64,000 bases of DNA from UBA6059 sp040222235 (lineage in GTDB: Bacteria; Bacteroidota; Bacteroidia; Cytophagales; Cyclobacteriaceae), in assembly GCA_040222235.1 (NCBI GenBank), contig JAVKDO010000157.1:1-64000 (forward strand), read 5' to 3'. Position 1 is the stretch's first letter. Every line of letters begins with the position of its first letter. Both the position numbers and the translations under genes were made by a program. A model generated the notes under the pieces. It was not told the DNA's origin, did no database searches, and worked only from the letters and a program-made list of their open reading frames with translations. Positions 18,566 to 26,920 of this stretch are shown here, piece by piece.

Positions 18566-21249
18566 TGTTTGAGCTTGGCCAAATTATCCTGGAGAGACTT
18601 GATCTTCGCAATCGTGTCTTCCAGCTTCTTTTTCTCCATCGCTACTACTTGCTCAGGTGCATTGTTTACGAAGCGCTCGTTACTGAGCTTTTTCTCCACG
18701 CTGTTTTTGAAGCCTGTGAGATATTCAATCTCTTTTTGGAGCTCTTCAGCTTCCTTATCCGCGTCAATGAGTCCCGCTAAGGTGACGTGACATTCGTTGG
18801 TTCGCACGACGAACGAGATGGCATTGTCAGGAGCGTCAGGAGAGAAGTCGAGCGTATCTAGGTTAGACAGCTTTCGGATTACTGAAGCAAATGGTATGAT
18901 ATCCTCAGTTCCCTTTTGGTTAATGGTCAACGGTAATGCTTCTTTCATCGAAATGTCTTTCTCATTTCTAAGATTCCGAACCGCACTGATGATCTCAAAG
19001 GCCTCCTGGGCTACCGTAATGATGCTCGGATCATAAGACTGGGCTTTAGGCCACTCCGATACGATAATACAATCATCCTCTGTTCTGTCTGCGAGCTGAT
19101 GCCATAGCTCCTCAGTAATGAATGGTATGAACGGGTGAAGTACCTTCAGCACTTTCTCGAAAAAGGCAGTGGTGGCGTTCAACGTATATTCGTCGATAGG
19201 CTTGCCATAGTCTGGCTTGATCATCTCCAGGTACCAACTGCAGAAATCGTCCCACACTAACTTATAGGTGGCCATGAGCGCATCAGAGATTCGATATTTT
19301 GAGAAGTGATCCTCGATCTCTACAAAAGCTTGTTGAAAACGAGACTCAAACCATTTGATGGCAATCTCATTCTCCTCGTTTTTCTGTCCTTGTGCTACTT
19401 CCCATCCAGTAACCAATCTGAACGCATTCCAGATCTTGTTGGAGAAATTACGACCTTGTTCGACGAGCTTCTCATCAAAGAGCAGGTCATTTCCGGCAGG
19501 AGATGAGAAGAGCATACCTGTTCGTACACCATCAGCTCCATACTGAGCGATCAAGTCCAGCGGATCAGGTGAGTTGCCCAGTGACTTGGACATCTTCCTT
19601 CGTTGTTTGTCTCTTACAATACCCGTGAGGTAAACATTTTCAAACGGCTTTTCGCCTTTGTATTCGTACCCGGCTATGATCATTCGGGCTACCCAGAAGA
19701 AGAGAATCTCTGGCGCAGTAACCAATACACTGGTAGGGTAGAAGTAGTCAAGATCAGCATTGGTGCCTGGCTTGACTTTACCAGTTTCCATATCGAATGA
19801 ATCGTCACCGAAACCTTTGAATACTTCAATAGGGAATAGCCATGATGAAGCCCAGGTATCTAGTACATCGCTATCCTGCTTCAGGTCATCAGCGGTCATA
19901 GACTTGTTGCTACTGGCTTCCTTTGCTAACTCTAAGGCTTCTTCGACGGATGCAGCTACCACAAAATCATCATCTCCCTCTCCATAGAAGTAGGCGGGAA
20001 TGCGCTGACCCCACCAGAGCTGTCGGGAGATACACCAGTCGCGTACATTCTCCATCCAGTGGGTGTAGGTATTCTTAAACTTGGCAGGATGTAGCTTAAC
20101 CTCATCGTCGACGACAGCTGATAATGCTCTTTTTGAGATATCCTGCATATTGATGAACCACTGAAGTGAAAGCTTGGGCTCAACGACTGTATTCGTGCGC
20201 TCAGATCGACCGATCCTAGTCGTGAAGTCTTCTGATCCGACTAGGTCCCCAGCTGCTTTCAAGTCTTTGATGACCATCTTCCTTACCACAAACCTATCCT
20301 TACCTACATATGCGGGTACTCCACATTTTTCATTGAGCGTACCATTCAGGTTGATGGTGTCGATCACTTCAAGGTTATGCCGCTGACCGATCTCATAGTC
20401 ATTCTGATCATGGGCAGGTGTCACCTTAAGGCAGCCAGTACCAAACTCCAAGTCAACATAGCTATCTGCTATGATCGGAATAGCACGGCCTACAAAAGGT
20501 ACAATAGCATGCTTTCCAAGGAGGTGCTTATATCTTTCATCACTAGGGTTTACGGCGATGGCAGCATCGCCCATGATGGTCTCCGGTCGTACTGTCGCAA
20601 TGGTTACATACTCATCCTTTGAATCCTGGATTTTGTAACGGACAGAATAGAGTGTTGCAGTATCACCATTCTCATTGTAGATCACCTCTTCGTTGGAGAG
20701 TGCCGTCATCGCCTCACAGTCCCAGTTGATCATGCGCAGGCCTCTATAGATAAAGCCTTTGCGGTAGAGGTCAACGAATACCTTGATCACCGCATCGTAG
20801 TAATCCGGATCCATGGTAAAGGCCGTCCTTTCCCAATCGCAACTTGCCCCGAGCTTCTTGAGCTGCTCAAGAATAATACCGCCGTACTTTTCTTTCCATT
20901 CCCAGGCATGCTTCATAAACTCATCCCTGGTCAAGTCACTTTTCTTAATGCCTTGCTCGCGCAGCATTCTTACAACTTTCGCTTCTGTAGCGATGCTCGC
21001 ATGGTCAGTACCTGGCACCCAGCAAGCCTCCTTGCCTTCCATTCGAGCCTTTCTGATGAGGACGTCTTGGATGGTATTATTGAGCATGTGGCCCATGTGC
21101 AGTACACCTGTAACATTAGGAGGAGGTATCACTATGCTAAATGGCTCTTTATCGGGATTTGGCTCTGCGTGGAAGAAGCCCTTGTCCATCCAGTGCTTAT
21201 ACCAGCGATCTTCTACTTCCAGGGAATTGTACTTGGTCGAAAGTGACAT
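18562..21249 (-). CDS. valS: Valine--tRNA ligase
   Basis: The class Ia synthetase that charges tRNA-Val. The 895-residue product has PPPNVTGVLHMGHM (HIGH motif, H51-H54), the editing domain (about 190-340) and KMSKSLGN (KMSKS loop, near residue 563). The C-terminal coiled coil is complete (EELQKEIEYLTGFKNSVEKK). A TAGCTTTG promoter element lies 47 bp upstream. No T-box leader was seen. Confidence 0.97.
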   Translation of the reverse strand: MSLSTKYNSLEVEDRWYKHWMDKGFFHAEPNPDKEPFSIVIPPPNVTGVLHMGHMLNNTIQDVLIRKARMEGKEACWVPGTDHASIATEAKVVRMLREQGIKKSDLTRDEFMKHAWEWKEKYGGIILEQLKKLGASCDWERTAFTMDPDYYDAVIKVFVDLYRKGFIYRGLRMINWDCEAMTALSNEEVIYNENGDTATLYSVRYKIQDSKDEYVTIATVRPETIMGDAAIAVNPSDERYKHLLGKHAIVPFVGRAIPIIADSYVDLEFGTGCLKVTPAHDQNDYEIGQRHNLEVIDTINLNGTLNEKCGVPAYVGKDRFVVRKMVIKDLKAAGDLVGSEDFTTRIGRSERTNTVVEPKLSLQWFINMQDISKRALSAVVDDEVKLHPAKFKNTYTHWMENVRDWCISRQLWWGQRIPAYFYGEGDDDFVVAASVEEALELAKEASSNKSMTADDLKQDSDVLDTWASSWLFPIEVFKGFGDDSFDMETGKVKPGTNADLDYFYPTSVLVTAPEILFFWVARMIIAGYEYKGEKPFENVYLTGIVRDKQRRKMSKSLGNSPDPLDLIAQYGADGVRTGMLFSSPAGNDLLFDEKLVEQGRNFSNKIWNAFRLVTGWEVAQGQKNEENEIAIKWFESRFQQAFVEIEDHFSKYRISDALMATYKLVWDDFCSWYLEMIKPDYGKPIDEYTLNATTAFFEKVLKVLHPFIPFITEELWHQLADRTEDDCIIVSEWPKAQSYDPSIITVAQEAFEIISAVRNLRNEKDISMKEALPLTINQKGTEDIIPFASVIRKLSNLDTLDFSPDAPDNAISFVVRTNECHVTLAGLIDADKEAEELQKEIEYLTGFKNSVEKKLSNERFVNNAPEQVVAMEKKKLEDTIAKIKSLQDNLAKLKQ

Positions 21250-21295
21250 GTTTTCTGCTCCGTAATGTGTTGTTGTACTCTAAAAATTAAGAGCG

Positions 21296-21303
21296 CAAAG
21301 CTA
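21296..21303 (-). promoter_or_regulatory. Bacteroidetes -7 promoter element for valS (TAGCTTTG)
   Basis: The minus strand reads TAGCTTTG, a full match to TAnnTTTG, 47 bp upstream of the valS ATG. No convincing -33 TTTG was found at the usual distance. Confidence 0.45.
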
Positions 21304-21480
21304 AATATTTTATCCACACGAGAACTGAAATACACTGCTACGAGAAGTTCAAAAGTGCAGAGGGTTTGATCTGGAAAGCCTCAATTCCGTGTCCCGTAGG
21401 TCAGCATCGATAATGTTCCGGTAGAAAAATACACTTGACAGGCATCTGCCTCGTTAAGGAGTTTTTTGCTTTATTCAAAA

Positions 21481-21547
21481 CTACAATTAGGAATTAACCT
21501 ACTTATGTACTAAAATAGCAATACTGCAATTAGGAATTAACTAGTAT
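21481..21547 (+). promoter_or_regulatory. Direct repeat and flanking inverted repeat upstream of the PadR gene
   Basis: The sequence CAATTAGGAATTAAC occurs twice (from about 21484 and 21527), 43 bp apart, and the second copy abuts the ATG. ATACT (21521-21525) and AGTAT (21543-21547) flank the second copy as an inverted repeat. The layout suggests an autoregulatory PadR operator, which is inference. Apart from the valS promoter, the rest of 21250-21480 shows nothing recognisable. Confidence 0.45.
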
Positions 21548-21884
21548 GGGAAAATATCAACTTGGTGAATTTGAAGAGATTGTTATGCTTACGGTAGGAG
21601 TGTTGCACGGTGATGCCTATGGTGTATCCATCAAAAAGGAAATAGAAGAGCGCCTGAGTAGAAAAGTAAGTGTAGGGGCTCTTCAGTCCGCTTTGAAAAG
21701 GCTGGAAGAGAAAGGATATCTTTCTTCAAAAGAGGGGGAGTGCACTAGTGAAAGAGGAGGACGACCAAAACGCTACTTTTCAATTACAGCTTCAGGAAAG
21801 AATGCTGTGGAATACACGAGAGAAATACGTAATGGGCTTTGGAAGGCTATTCCAAAAGTTGCACTTGATTTGAAAATAAGTTAA
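21546..21884 (+). CDS. PadR-family transcriptional regulator
   Basis: A 112-residue winged-helix repressor. PadR motifs: GELEE-like start YQLGEFEEIVMLTVGVLHGDAYG, VGALQSALKRLEEKGYL (recognition helix) and RPKRYFSITASGK (wing). Single-domain PadR proteins next to permease genes commonly sense the stress their transporter answers. The permease starts 5 bases downstream, so the two form an operon. Confidence 0.9.
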   Translation: MGKYQLGEFEEIVMLTVGVLHGDAYGVSIKKEIEERLSRKVSVGALQSALKRLEEKGYLSSKEGECTSERGGRPKRYFSITASGKNAVEYTREIRNGLWKAIPKVALDLKIS

Positions 21885-21889
21885 CAGGT

Positions 21890-24487
21890 ATGAAATCAGT
21901 CCCACAACCGCCAAAGCTCCTACTTAGATTTTTCAGATGGTTTTGTCATCCACATTTGCTGAAGTATGTAGAGGGTGATCTGTTAGAGCTCTTTGATGAC
22001 AATGTGAAGAAGCGAGGTGTAGGAACAGCAAAGTGGCTTTTTATGTGGGATGTAGTGAAGCTTTTAAGGCCAAGCCTTATCAGGTCGTTCAGAGGAACTT
22101 ACGGCGTGAATCATTATGGCAGTATCAAGCAAAGTCTAAAGATCTCGATCCGAAGTTTTCAGAGAAACAAAGTTTATTCATTGCTTAACATTGGTGGTTT
22201 GGCGATCGGAATTTCGAGTTGCGTGTTGATTATGCTCTGGGTACAGCATGAGTTGAGTTATGATTCTTTTCATGATAGAGCTGACAGGATTTATCGTATC
22301 TCGTGCAATTCTGAAGACTTTCATACTTCGGTAAGTCCACCCGCTCTGGCCAAAGCTATGCCGTCCTCATTTAGTAGTATCCAATCGACCTTGCGACTCA
22401 GAGCATACCTGAGTTCAGGCTTATATGAGGTCGAAAGTAAGAGGTTTAAGGAAGAGAAGGTTCTAACGGCTGATTCAAATTTCTTCAACTTTTTCTCTTA
22501 CTCCATCATACAAGGATCGCGAGATAAAGCTCTTGATTCGCCTGATAAAGTGGCCATCTCCAAATCTACCGCAAATAAATACTTTGGAAAGACGGATGTG
22601 ATTGGTGAATCGATCAGAAAAGATGATGAAGATGAATTTATCATATCTGCTGTATTCGACGATATACCTCGCAATTCCCATCTAAGCTTTGATATCGTGC
22701 AGCCTATGTCTTTTCGCCAGGCAAAGGCCAGTTTTGACTATAATAGCAATTGGAGTGAGTTTGCTTTCCGCACTTATGTGCTTATAGATCAGCAATTCAA
22801 CTTCTCAACTGATGAAGTTCATAGAATGAAGGAGGGGTTAAAGTCCTTATACTTAAGCCATGAGCCAGGGTTTGAGGTTCACTTCAATATCGAGCCCATA
22901 GAGTCAATTCACCTACATAGTGACCTACAGTTTGATACTGATGTGGGTGGAAATATTTTGTATGTCCACACACTCATTTCTGTTGCCATTTTTCTCCTAT
23001 TAATCGCATGTATCAACTATATGAACCTCAGTACCGCCCAGTCGGTACAGCGCTCTAAGGAAGTAGGATTGAGAAAAGTAATTGGGGCGTCTCGAACTCA
23101 GATCATACGTCATTTTTTCATAGAGTCTTTATTCTACGCTGGTGTCAGTTCCTTTTTGGCTGTTGGTATTATCTACTTAGTGCTTCCGTTCTTCAATTCA
23201 ATGCTCGACATGAGCCTGATCCTAGATCTGACTGAATCAAAAACGGTTCTTTTTTTCGTGGCGGTTACACTATTCGTTGGATTTCTATCAGGAAGTTATC
23301 CAGCTATGTCTTTATCAAAATCTTCACCGGGACAAAATTTCCAAAAAAGCCTTAAGACGAGCAAGAGCCGTTTTAATCTTAGAAATGCACTGGTCATTGT
23401 ACAGTTTGTTATTTCTATTTTTCTAGTTGCCGCCAATTTCATTGTTTCAGATCAACTGAGCCTGCTCCAAAACAAAAGTCTGGGATTTGATAAAAACAAC
23501 CTGCTGTATACCAAAATAAATGGCAGGCTCGCGGATCGTAGAGAAGCCGTTAAAAATGGGTTAAATGCGAATTTGGTAACTAGTAAATACACTTTTACCT
23601 CAGACATTCCAATCAACACGGCTCAGGCCAATCATGGTCTTGATTGGGAGGGAAAGGATCCTGAATTTCAGGCCGTAATAGCGAACATGGGCGTTGATGA
23701 AAACTTCTTGGAGGTTTTCAAAGTGCAGCTAGCTGCGGGCGAGACTTTTAGGGGGGAAGAGAAGTCAGACAAAAGAATATACATGATTAATGAATCAGCT
23801 GCCAAAATCATGGGGTTTACAACTGAAAACGCCGTGGGTAAGTGGCTTGACCTCCATGGCAAGGGAAGAATTATTGGAGTAATAAAAGATTTTCATTTCA
23901 AATCTCTGCATATGGCTATTGAGCCATTGGTATTGATTTATTATCCGACTGGCAATTATGTTGTATTCAGATCAAACCAAGGTGAGTTGGAACAAACCCT
24001 TGAATCCATTGAATCTGTTATGTCAGATATTGATCCAGCCCACCAGTTTGAATATGGTTTTCTTGATGAAGATCTAGATAGGTTGTACAAAAGTGAAAAG
24101 CAGATATCAATGATTTTTAGGCTATTTGCTCTTTTGTCCATTTGTATTTCGTGCTTGGGGATATTTGGGTTAATGACCTTCATGATTGTCAATTTGAGTA
24201 AGGAAATTGGTATTAGAAAAGTATTGGGTGCCACGCGATTAGGCTTGGCAAGACTACTTTCCCAGGATTTTGTTTTGCTGTTAGGTATTTCATTACTCTT
24301 ATCCAGCCCAGTGACATTTTTTATTCTTGATGACTGGCTTCAAGAGTTTGCTTATCGCATTACGATTTCTATTGAACATTTCTTGTATGCCCTCGTGTTT
24401 TCAGTTGTCCTAATTGCCAGCACGATTTCGTTCCAGCTTTACAATGCCTGCAACATGAACCCAGTGGATTTACTTCGCGACGAGTAA
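21890..24487 (+). CDS. MacB/FtsX-type ABC transporter permease with prefix domain
   Basis: The 865-residue protein carries an N-terminal permease-prefix segment (PPKLLLRFFRWFCHPHLLKYVEGDL, split here as PPKLLLRFFRWF and HLLKYVEGDLLELF; residues 5-75). Two repeated units follow, each with a periplasmic MacB-core domain and a three- or four-helix FtsX membrane domain (RSKEVGLRKVIGASR and LSKEIGIRKVLGATR mark the two halves). It is a duplicated permease of the kind that pairs with a MacB-like ATPase, but no ATPase gene is adjacent. The cargo is unknown; relatives move peptides, lipoproteins or antibiotics. The PadR operon context suggests inducible expression. Confidence 0.88.
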   Translation: MKSVPQPPKLLLRFFRWFCHPHLLKYVEGDLLELFDDNVKKRGVGTAKWLFMWDVVKLLRPSLIRSFRGTYGVNHYGSIKQSLKISIRSFQRNKVYSLLNIGGLAIGISSCVLIMLWVQHELSYDSFHDRADRIYRISCNSEDFHTSVSPPALAKAMPSSFSSIQSTLRLRAYLSSGLYEVESKRFKEEKVLTADSNFFNFFSYSIIQGSRDKALDSPDKVAISKSTANKYFGKTDVIGESIRKDDEDEFIISAVFDDIPRNSHLSFDIVQPMSFRQAKASFDYNSNWSEFAFRTYVLIDQQFNFSTDEVHRMKEGLKSLYLSHEPGFEVHFNIEPIESIHLHSDLQFDTDVGGNILYVHTLISVAIFLLLIACINYMNLSTAQSVQRSKEVGLRKVIGASRTQIIRHFFIESLFYAGVSSFLAVGIIYLVLPFFNSMLDMSLILDLTESKTVLFFVAVTLFVGFLSGSYPAMSLSKSSPGQNFQKSLKTSKSRFNLRNALVIVQFVISIFLVAANFIVSDQLSLLQNKSLGFDKNNLLYTKINGRLADRREAVKNGLNANLVTSKYTFTSDIPINTAQANHGLDWEGKDPEFQAVIANMGVDENFLEVFKVQLAAGETFRGEEKSDKRIYMINESAAKIMGFTTENAVGKWLDLHGKGRIIGVIKDFHFKSLHMAIEPLVLIYYPTGNYVVFRSNQGELEQTLESIESVMSDIDPAHQFEYGFLDEDLDRLYKSEKQISMIFRLFALLSICISCLGIFGLMTFMIVNLSKEIGIRKVLGATRLGLARLLSQDFVLLLGISLLLSSPVTFFILDDWLQEFAYRITISIEHFLYALVFSVVLIASTISFQLYNACNMNPVDLLRDE

Positions 24488-24534
24488 TTTATTATCTTGA
24501 ACAAAAAGCAGTCACGAAGACCCTAGAAGTTAAT

Positions 24535-24759
24535 TTGATCGAGGAGGACTTAGTAAGATGGGTGGATAGCACCGATGATCTGGAGCTTTTAGCTGTTCTT
24601 GAATCCATGAGACAGTCTACGGCGGTGAAAGGTGCGCATTGGTGGGACGATCTTAAATCTCATGAGATAGCAAATATCAAGGCTGGTTTGAATGATGTTG
24701 AAAATGGAAACCTGCTTTCTTCTAAGGATTTCTGGGAGGGTCTGCATCAGACAAATTGA
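24535..24759 (+). CDS. Possible orphan RelB-like antitoxin
   Basis: A 74-residue acidic helical protein with WWDDLKSHEIANIKAGLND and a C-terminal SSKDFWEGLHQ. This pattern resembles antitoxins of RelE/ParE modules. No toxin-like frame follows within 500 bp, so it would be an orphan. No ATG is present; TTG at 24535 is the likeliest start, and the frame stays open upstream to the permease stop (VTKTLEVNL), so the true N-terminus may be a little longer or its ATG has been lost. Confidence 0.45.
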   Translation: MIEEDLVRWVDSTDDLELLAVLESMRQSTAVKGAHWWDDLKSHEIANIKAGLNDVENGNLLSSKDFWEGLHQTN

Positions 24760-24970
24760 GAGTTTTCCCTTTTTATGGTGAGTCGTCGATCAGTCACATG
24801 GACTTTGCGATCTCTGCACAGTGCACAGGAGATGAAACAATTGAAAAGTAGGAGTCGTGGGACACATATTGACAGAAGGCCTTACCAATTCAGTTTTTTT
24901 CTGCTATCGCAAGAACAGTCGCCCCATGACTTCTGGTTTATTCCGGAGATACGCTTATAGGTAACCTAGA

Positions 24971-25063
24971 AATGGTTGAAACCATTCTATTTCTTAGGCA
25001 TCCATAGCCCTGGGTTTAAACCCAGGGCTATGGATGCCTTCATCGAGAACCGTTTTAACGGTT
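24971..25063. repeat. REP-like cluster: 44-bp perfect palindrome with two satellite hairpins
   Basis: Positions 24996-25039 are a perfect palindrome of 22-bp arms with no loop, centred on TTTAAA; each arm starts AGGCATCCATAG. It is flanked by two short hairpins with 7-bp stems and 2-nt loops: AATGGTT/AACCATT at 24971-24986 and AACCGTT/AACGGTT at 25048-25063. The symmetrical hairpin-palindrome-hairpin layout resembles REP/BIME elements mobilised by RAYT transposases. No such transposase is in the window. The rest of 24760-25240 shows no gene. Confidence 0.7.
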
Positions 25064-25240
25064 TGTCACTTGTGGGTAGGTTCTTAATGTCCAGGGTTTG
25101 ACTGTATAATTTGATGATCCTGTGCGGATGCTGTACGGCTATATCCCATTCTGGATTTTGATTGCGCTTGGCAGGTGACGGGTTTTGTGTTAGAGACGGG
25201 TTTTCATGGTTTGAGCCACGTGAGTTTCGGTAGGTTCGAA

Positions 25241-25248
25241 TAACTTTG
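25241..25248 (+). promoter_or_regulatory. Bacteroidetes -7 element before fumarylacetoacetase (TAACTTTG)
   Basis: This matches TAnnTTTG exactly and lies 18 bp before the ATG at 25267. It overlaps the TTG at 25246 that would otherwise be an in-frame start. That supports the ATG as the real start with a very short leader. Confidence 0.4.
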
Positions 25249-25266
25249 TCTACAAACAATGACAGC

Positions 25267-26532
25267 ATGAACCACGCGAATAACCCCAAATTGACGAGCT
25301 GGGTAGAGGTACCCCAAAATTCTGATTTCCCTATTCAAAATTTACCCTTTGGTATTTTCAGTACATCGGGTAGTTCACCCAGAGCCGGAGTGGCCATCGG
25401 TGAGCACATCTTGGATATTGATTTCCTATCGGAAAAAGGATACCTAGCCAAGCTAGACCTACCAACTAATCTCTTTAATCAGCCCACCTTGAATGATTTC
25501 ATGGGTCTAGGAAGAAAAGAAGCTGGGAAAGTGAGAGAGCGATTGTCTGAGCTGCTAAGGTCTGATAGCGCTGAGTTGCGTGATGCTGATGGTATGAATG
25601 CGTTAGTGAGTCAAGGCGAGGCAACAATGCATATGCCTGTTGAGGTTCGCGACTACACCGATTTTTATTCTTCGATAGAGCATGCAACTAATATTGGTAG
25701 TATGATCCGTGACCCTAAGAATGCCCTTATGCCTAACTGGAAGCATTTGCCGGTAGGCTATCATGGGCGGGCCTCATCGATAGTAGTGTCTGAAACACCA
25801 GTAAGACGGCCAAAAGGACAGGCTAAGAACCCAGATGCGGAGGTTCCACATTTCGGACCGTCATCGAGGTTAGACTTTGAGTTGGAAATGGCTTTTATTA
25901 CTTGTGGCAAAACGGAGCTAGGTAGCTCTATCTCCGTCGCAGAGGCGGAGGATCATATTTTTGGGTTTGTGCTGTTCAATGACTGGTCAGCTCGTGACCT
26001 TCAGACTTGGGAGTATGTTCCGCTAGGTCCATTCTTGGCTAAGAATTTCGCCTCATCAGCTTCTCCATGGATAGTGACGCTCGATGCATTGGAACCGTTC
26101 AGATGTAATGGCCCTGAGCAGGATGTGAAAGTGCTGCCGTATCTCGAGTACACTGGAGCTCGTAACTATGACATCAATTTGCAGGTAGGTATTACGCCGT
26201 ATGGAGGTGCTGAGGACGTAGTTTGCGATAGCAACTTTAAGTACATGTATTGGAATATCGCTCAGCAGCTGGCACACCAGACAGTCAATGGTTGTAATAT
26301 CAACGTCGGCGATATGTACGCTTCGGGAACCATTAGCGGCCCGACCCCAGACTCCTACGGCTCTATGTTTGAGATTGCCTGGAAGGGTACCAAGCCTTTC
26401 AAGATGTCGGATGGAAGCGAACGTAAGTGGATAGCGGATGGTGATACGGTTACGATGCGTGGATGGGCAGAAAAAGACGGTATCCGTATAGGCTTTGGTG
26501 AGGTATCGGGTAAGGTACTACCGGCTAACTAG
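25267..26532 (+). CDS. fahA: Fumarylacetoacetase
   Basis: The last enzyme of tyrosine catabolism, splitting fumarylacetoacetate to fumarate and acetoacetate. The product is about 421 residues, like the animal enzyme. Metal and catalytic motifs are visible: DYTDFYSSIEHATNIGSM (metal Asp and catalytic His), GYHGRASSIV, RLDFELEMAF (two metal Glu) and FNDWSARDLQTWEY (metal Asp). The frame is open to a TTG at 25246, but ATG 25267 is preferred. Together with hppD it shows a homogentisate route in this organism. Confidence 0.95.
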   Translation: MNHANNPKLTSWVEVPQNSDFPIQNLPFGIFSTSGSSPRAGVAIGEHILDIDFLSEKGYLAKLDLPTNLFNQPTLNDFMGLGRKEAGKVRERLSELLRSDSAELRDADGMNALVSQGEATMHMPVEVRDYTDFYSSIEHATNIGSMIRDPKNALMPNWKHLPVGYHGRASSIVVSETPVRRPKGQAKNPDAEVPHFGPSSRLDFELEMAFITCGKTELGSSISVAEAEDHIFGFVLFNDWSARDLQTWEYVPLGPFLAKNFASSASPWIVTLDALEPFRCNGPEQDVKVLPYLEYTGARNYDINLQVGITPYGGAEDVVCDSNFKYMYWNIAQQLAHQTVNGCNINVGDMYASGTISGPTPDSYGSMFEIAWKGTKPFKMSDGSERKWIADGDTVTMRGWAEKDGIRIGFGEVSGKVLPAN

Positions 26533-26655
26533 TCTGACTATGCCTCGTATCGGTTTGGGATAATAGGCGGAAGATATTATATTCCCTGCTCGTACGAGAT
26601 CAGCAAACAATTAGCAGCGAGCTCTCGTTTAGTTTGAAAATAAATTAAGAGAGTT

Positions 26656-26913
26656 ATGGGGCTCAGAAAGCTTCCCAAAGAAGTAAAGACTAGTGAAGTG
26701 TTGACCGGAGCTGAGATCACGCTTCTAAGTACTGTTGATCACTTACCAGAAGATGCGGATCTCGAGGCTTTTGCCAAAGAACCTGAGGTGAGTGCTATCT
26801 TAGAAGCATTCGATGATGACGATAAGAATAGGTTGACTGAGCTGCACAAGCTGGCACGATATTTTATCAAGGAGGGAGAACTGCTCAAAGCCTGGAAGAC
26901 GGTTCTCCAGTAG
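26656..26913 (+). CDS. Small acidic helical protein, unknown function
   Basis: An 85-residue soluble protein (GLRKLPKEVKTSEVLTGAE, then EVSAILEAFDDDDKNRL and ARYFIKEGELLKAW). No family recognised. It has its own ATG after a 120-bp gap from fahA and converges with the serine hydrolase gene after 7 bp. Charged helical composition and clean start make it a plausible gene. Confidence 0.5.
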   Translation: MGLRKLPKEVKTSEVLTGAEITLLSTVDHLPEDADLEAFAKEPEVSAILEAFDDDDKNRLTELHKLARYFIKEGELLKAWKTVLQ

Positions 26914-26920
26914 ACCTTGA

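Noticed and set aside
24775..24960. Plus-strand frame after the antitoxin-like gene, considered as its toxin
   Set aside because: No RelE or ParE motif; basic, low-complexity translation and no coupling to the upstream gene.
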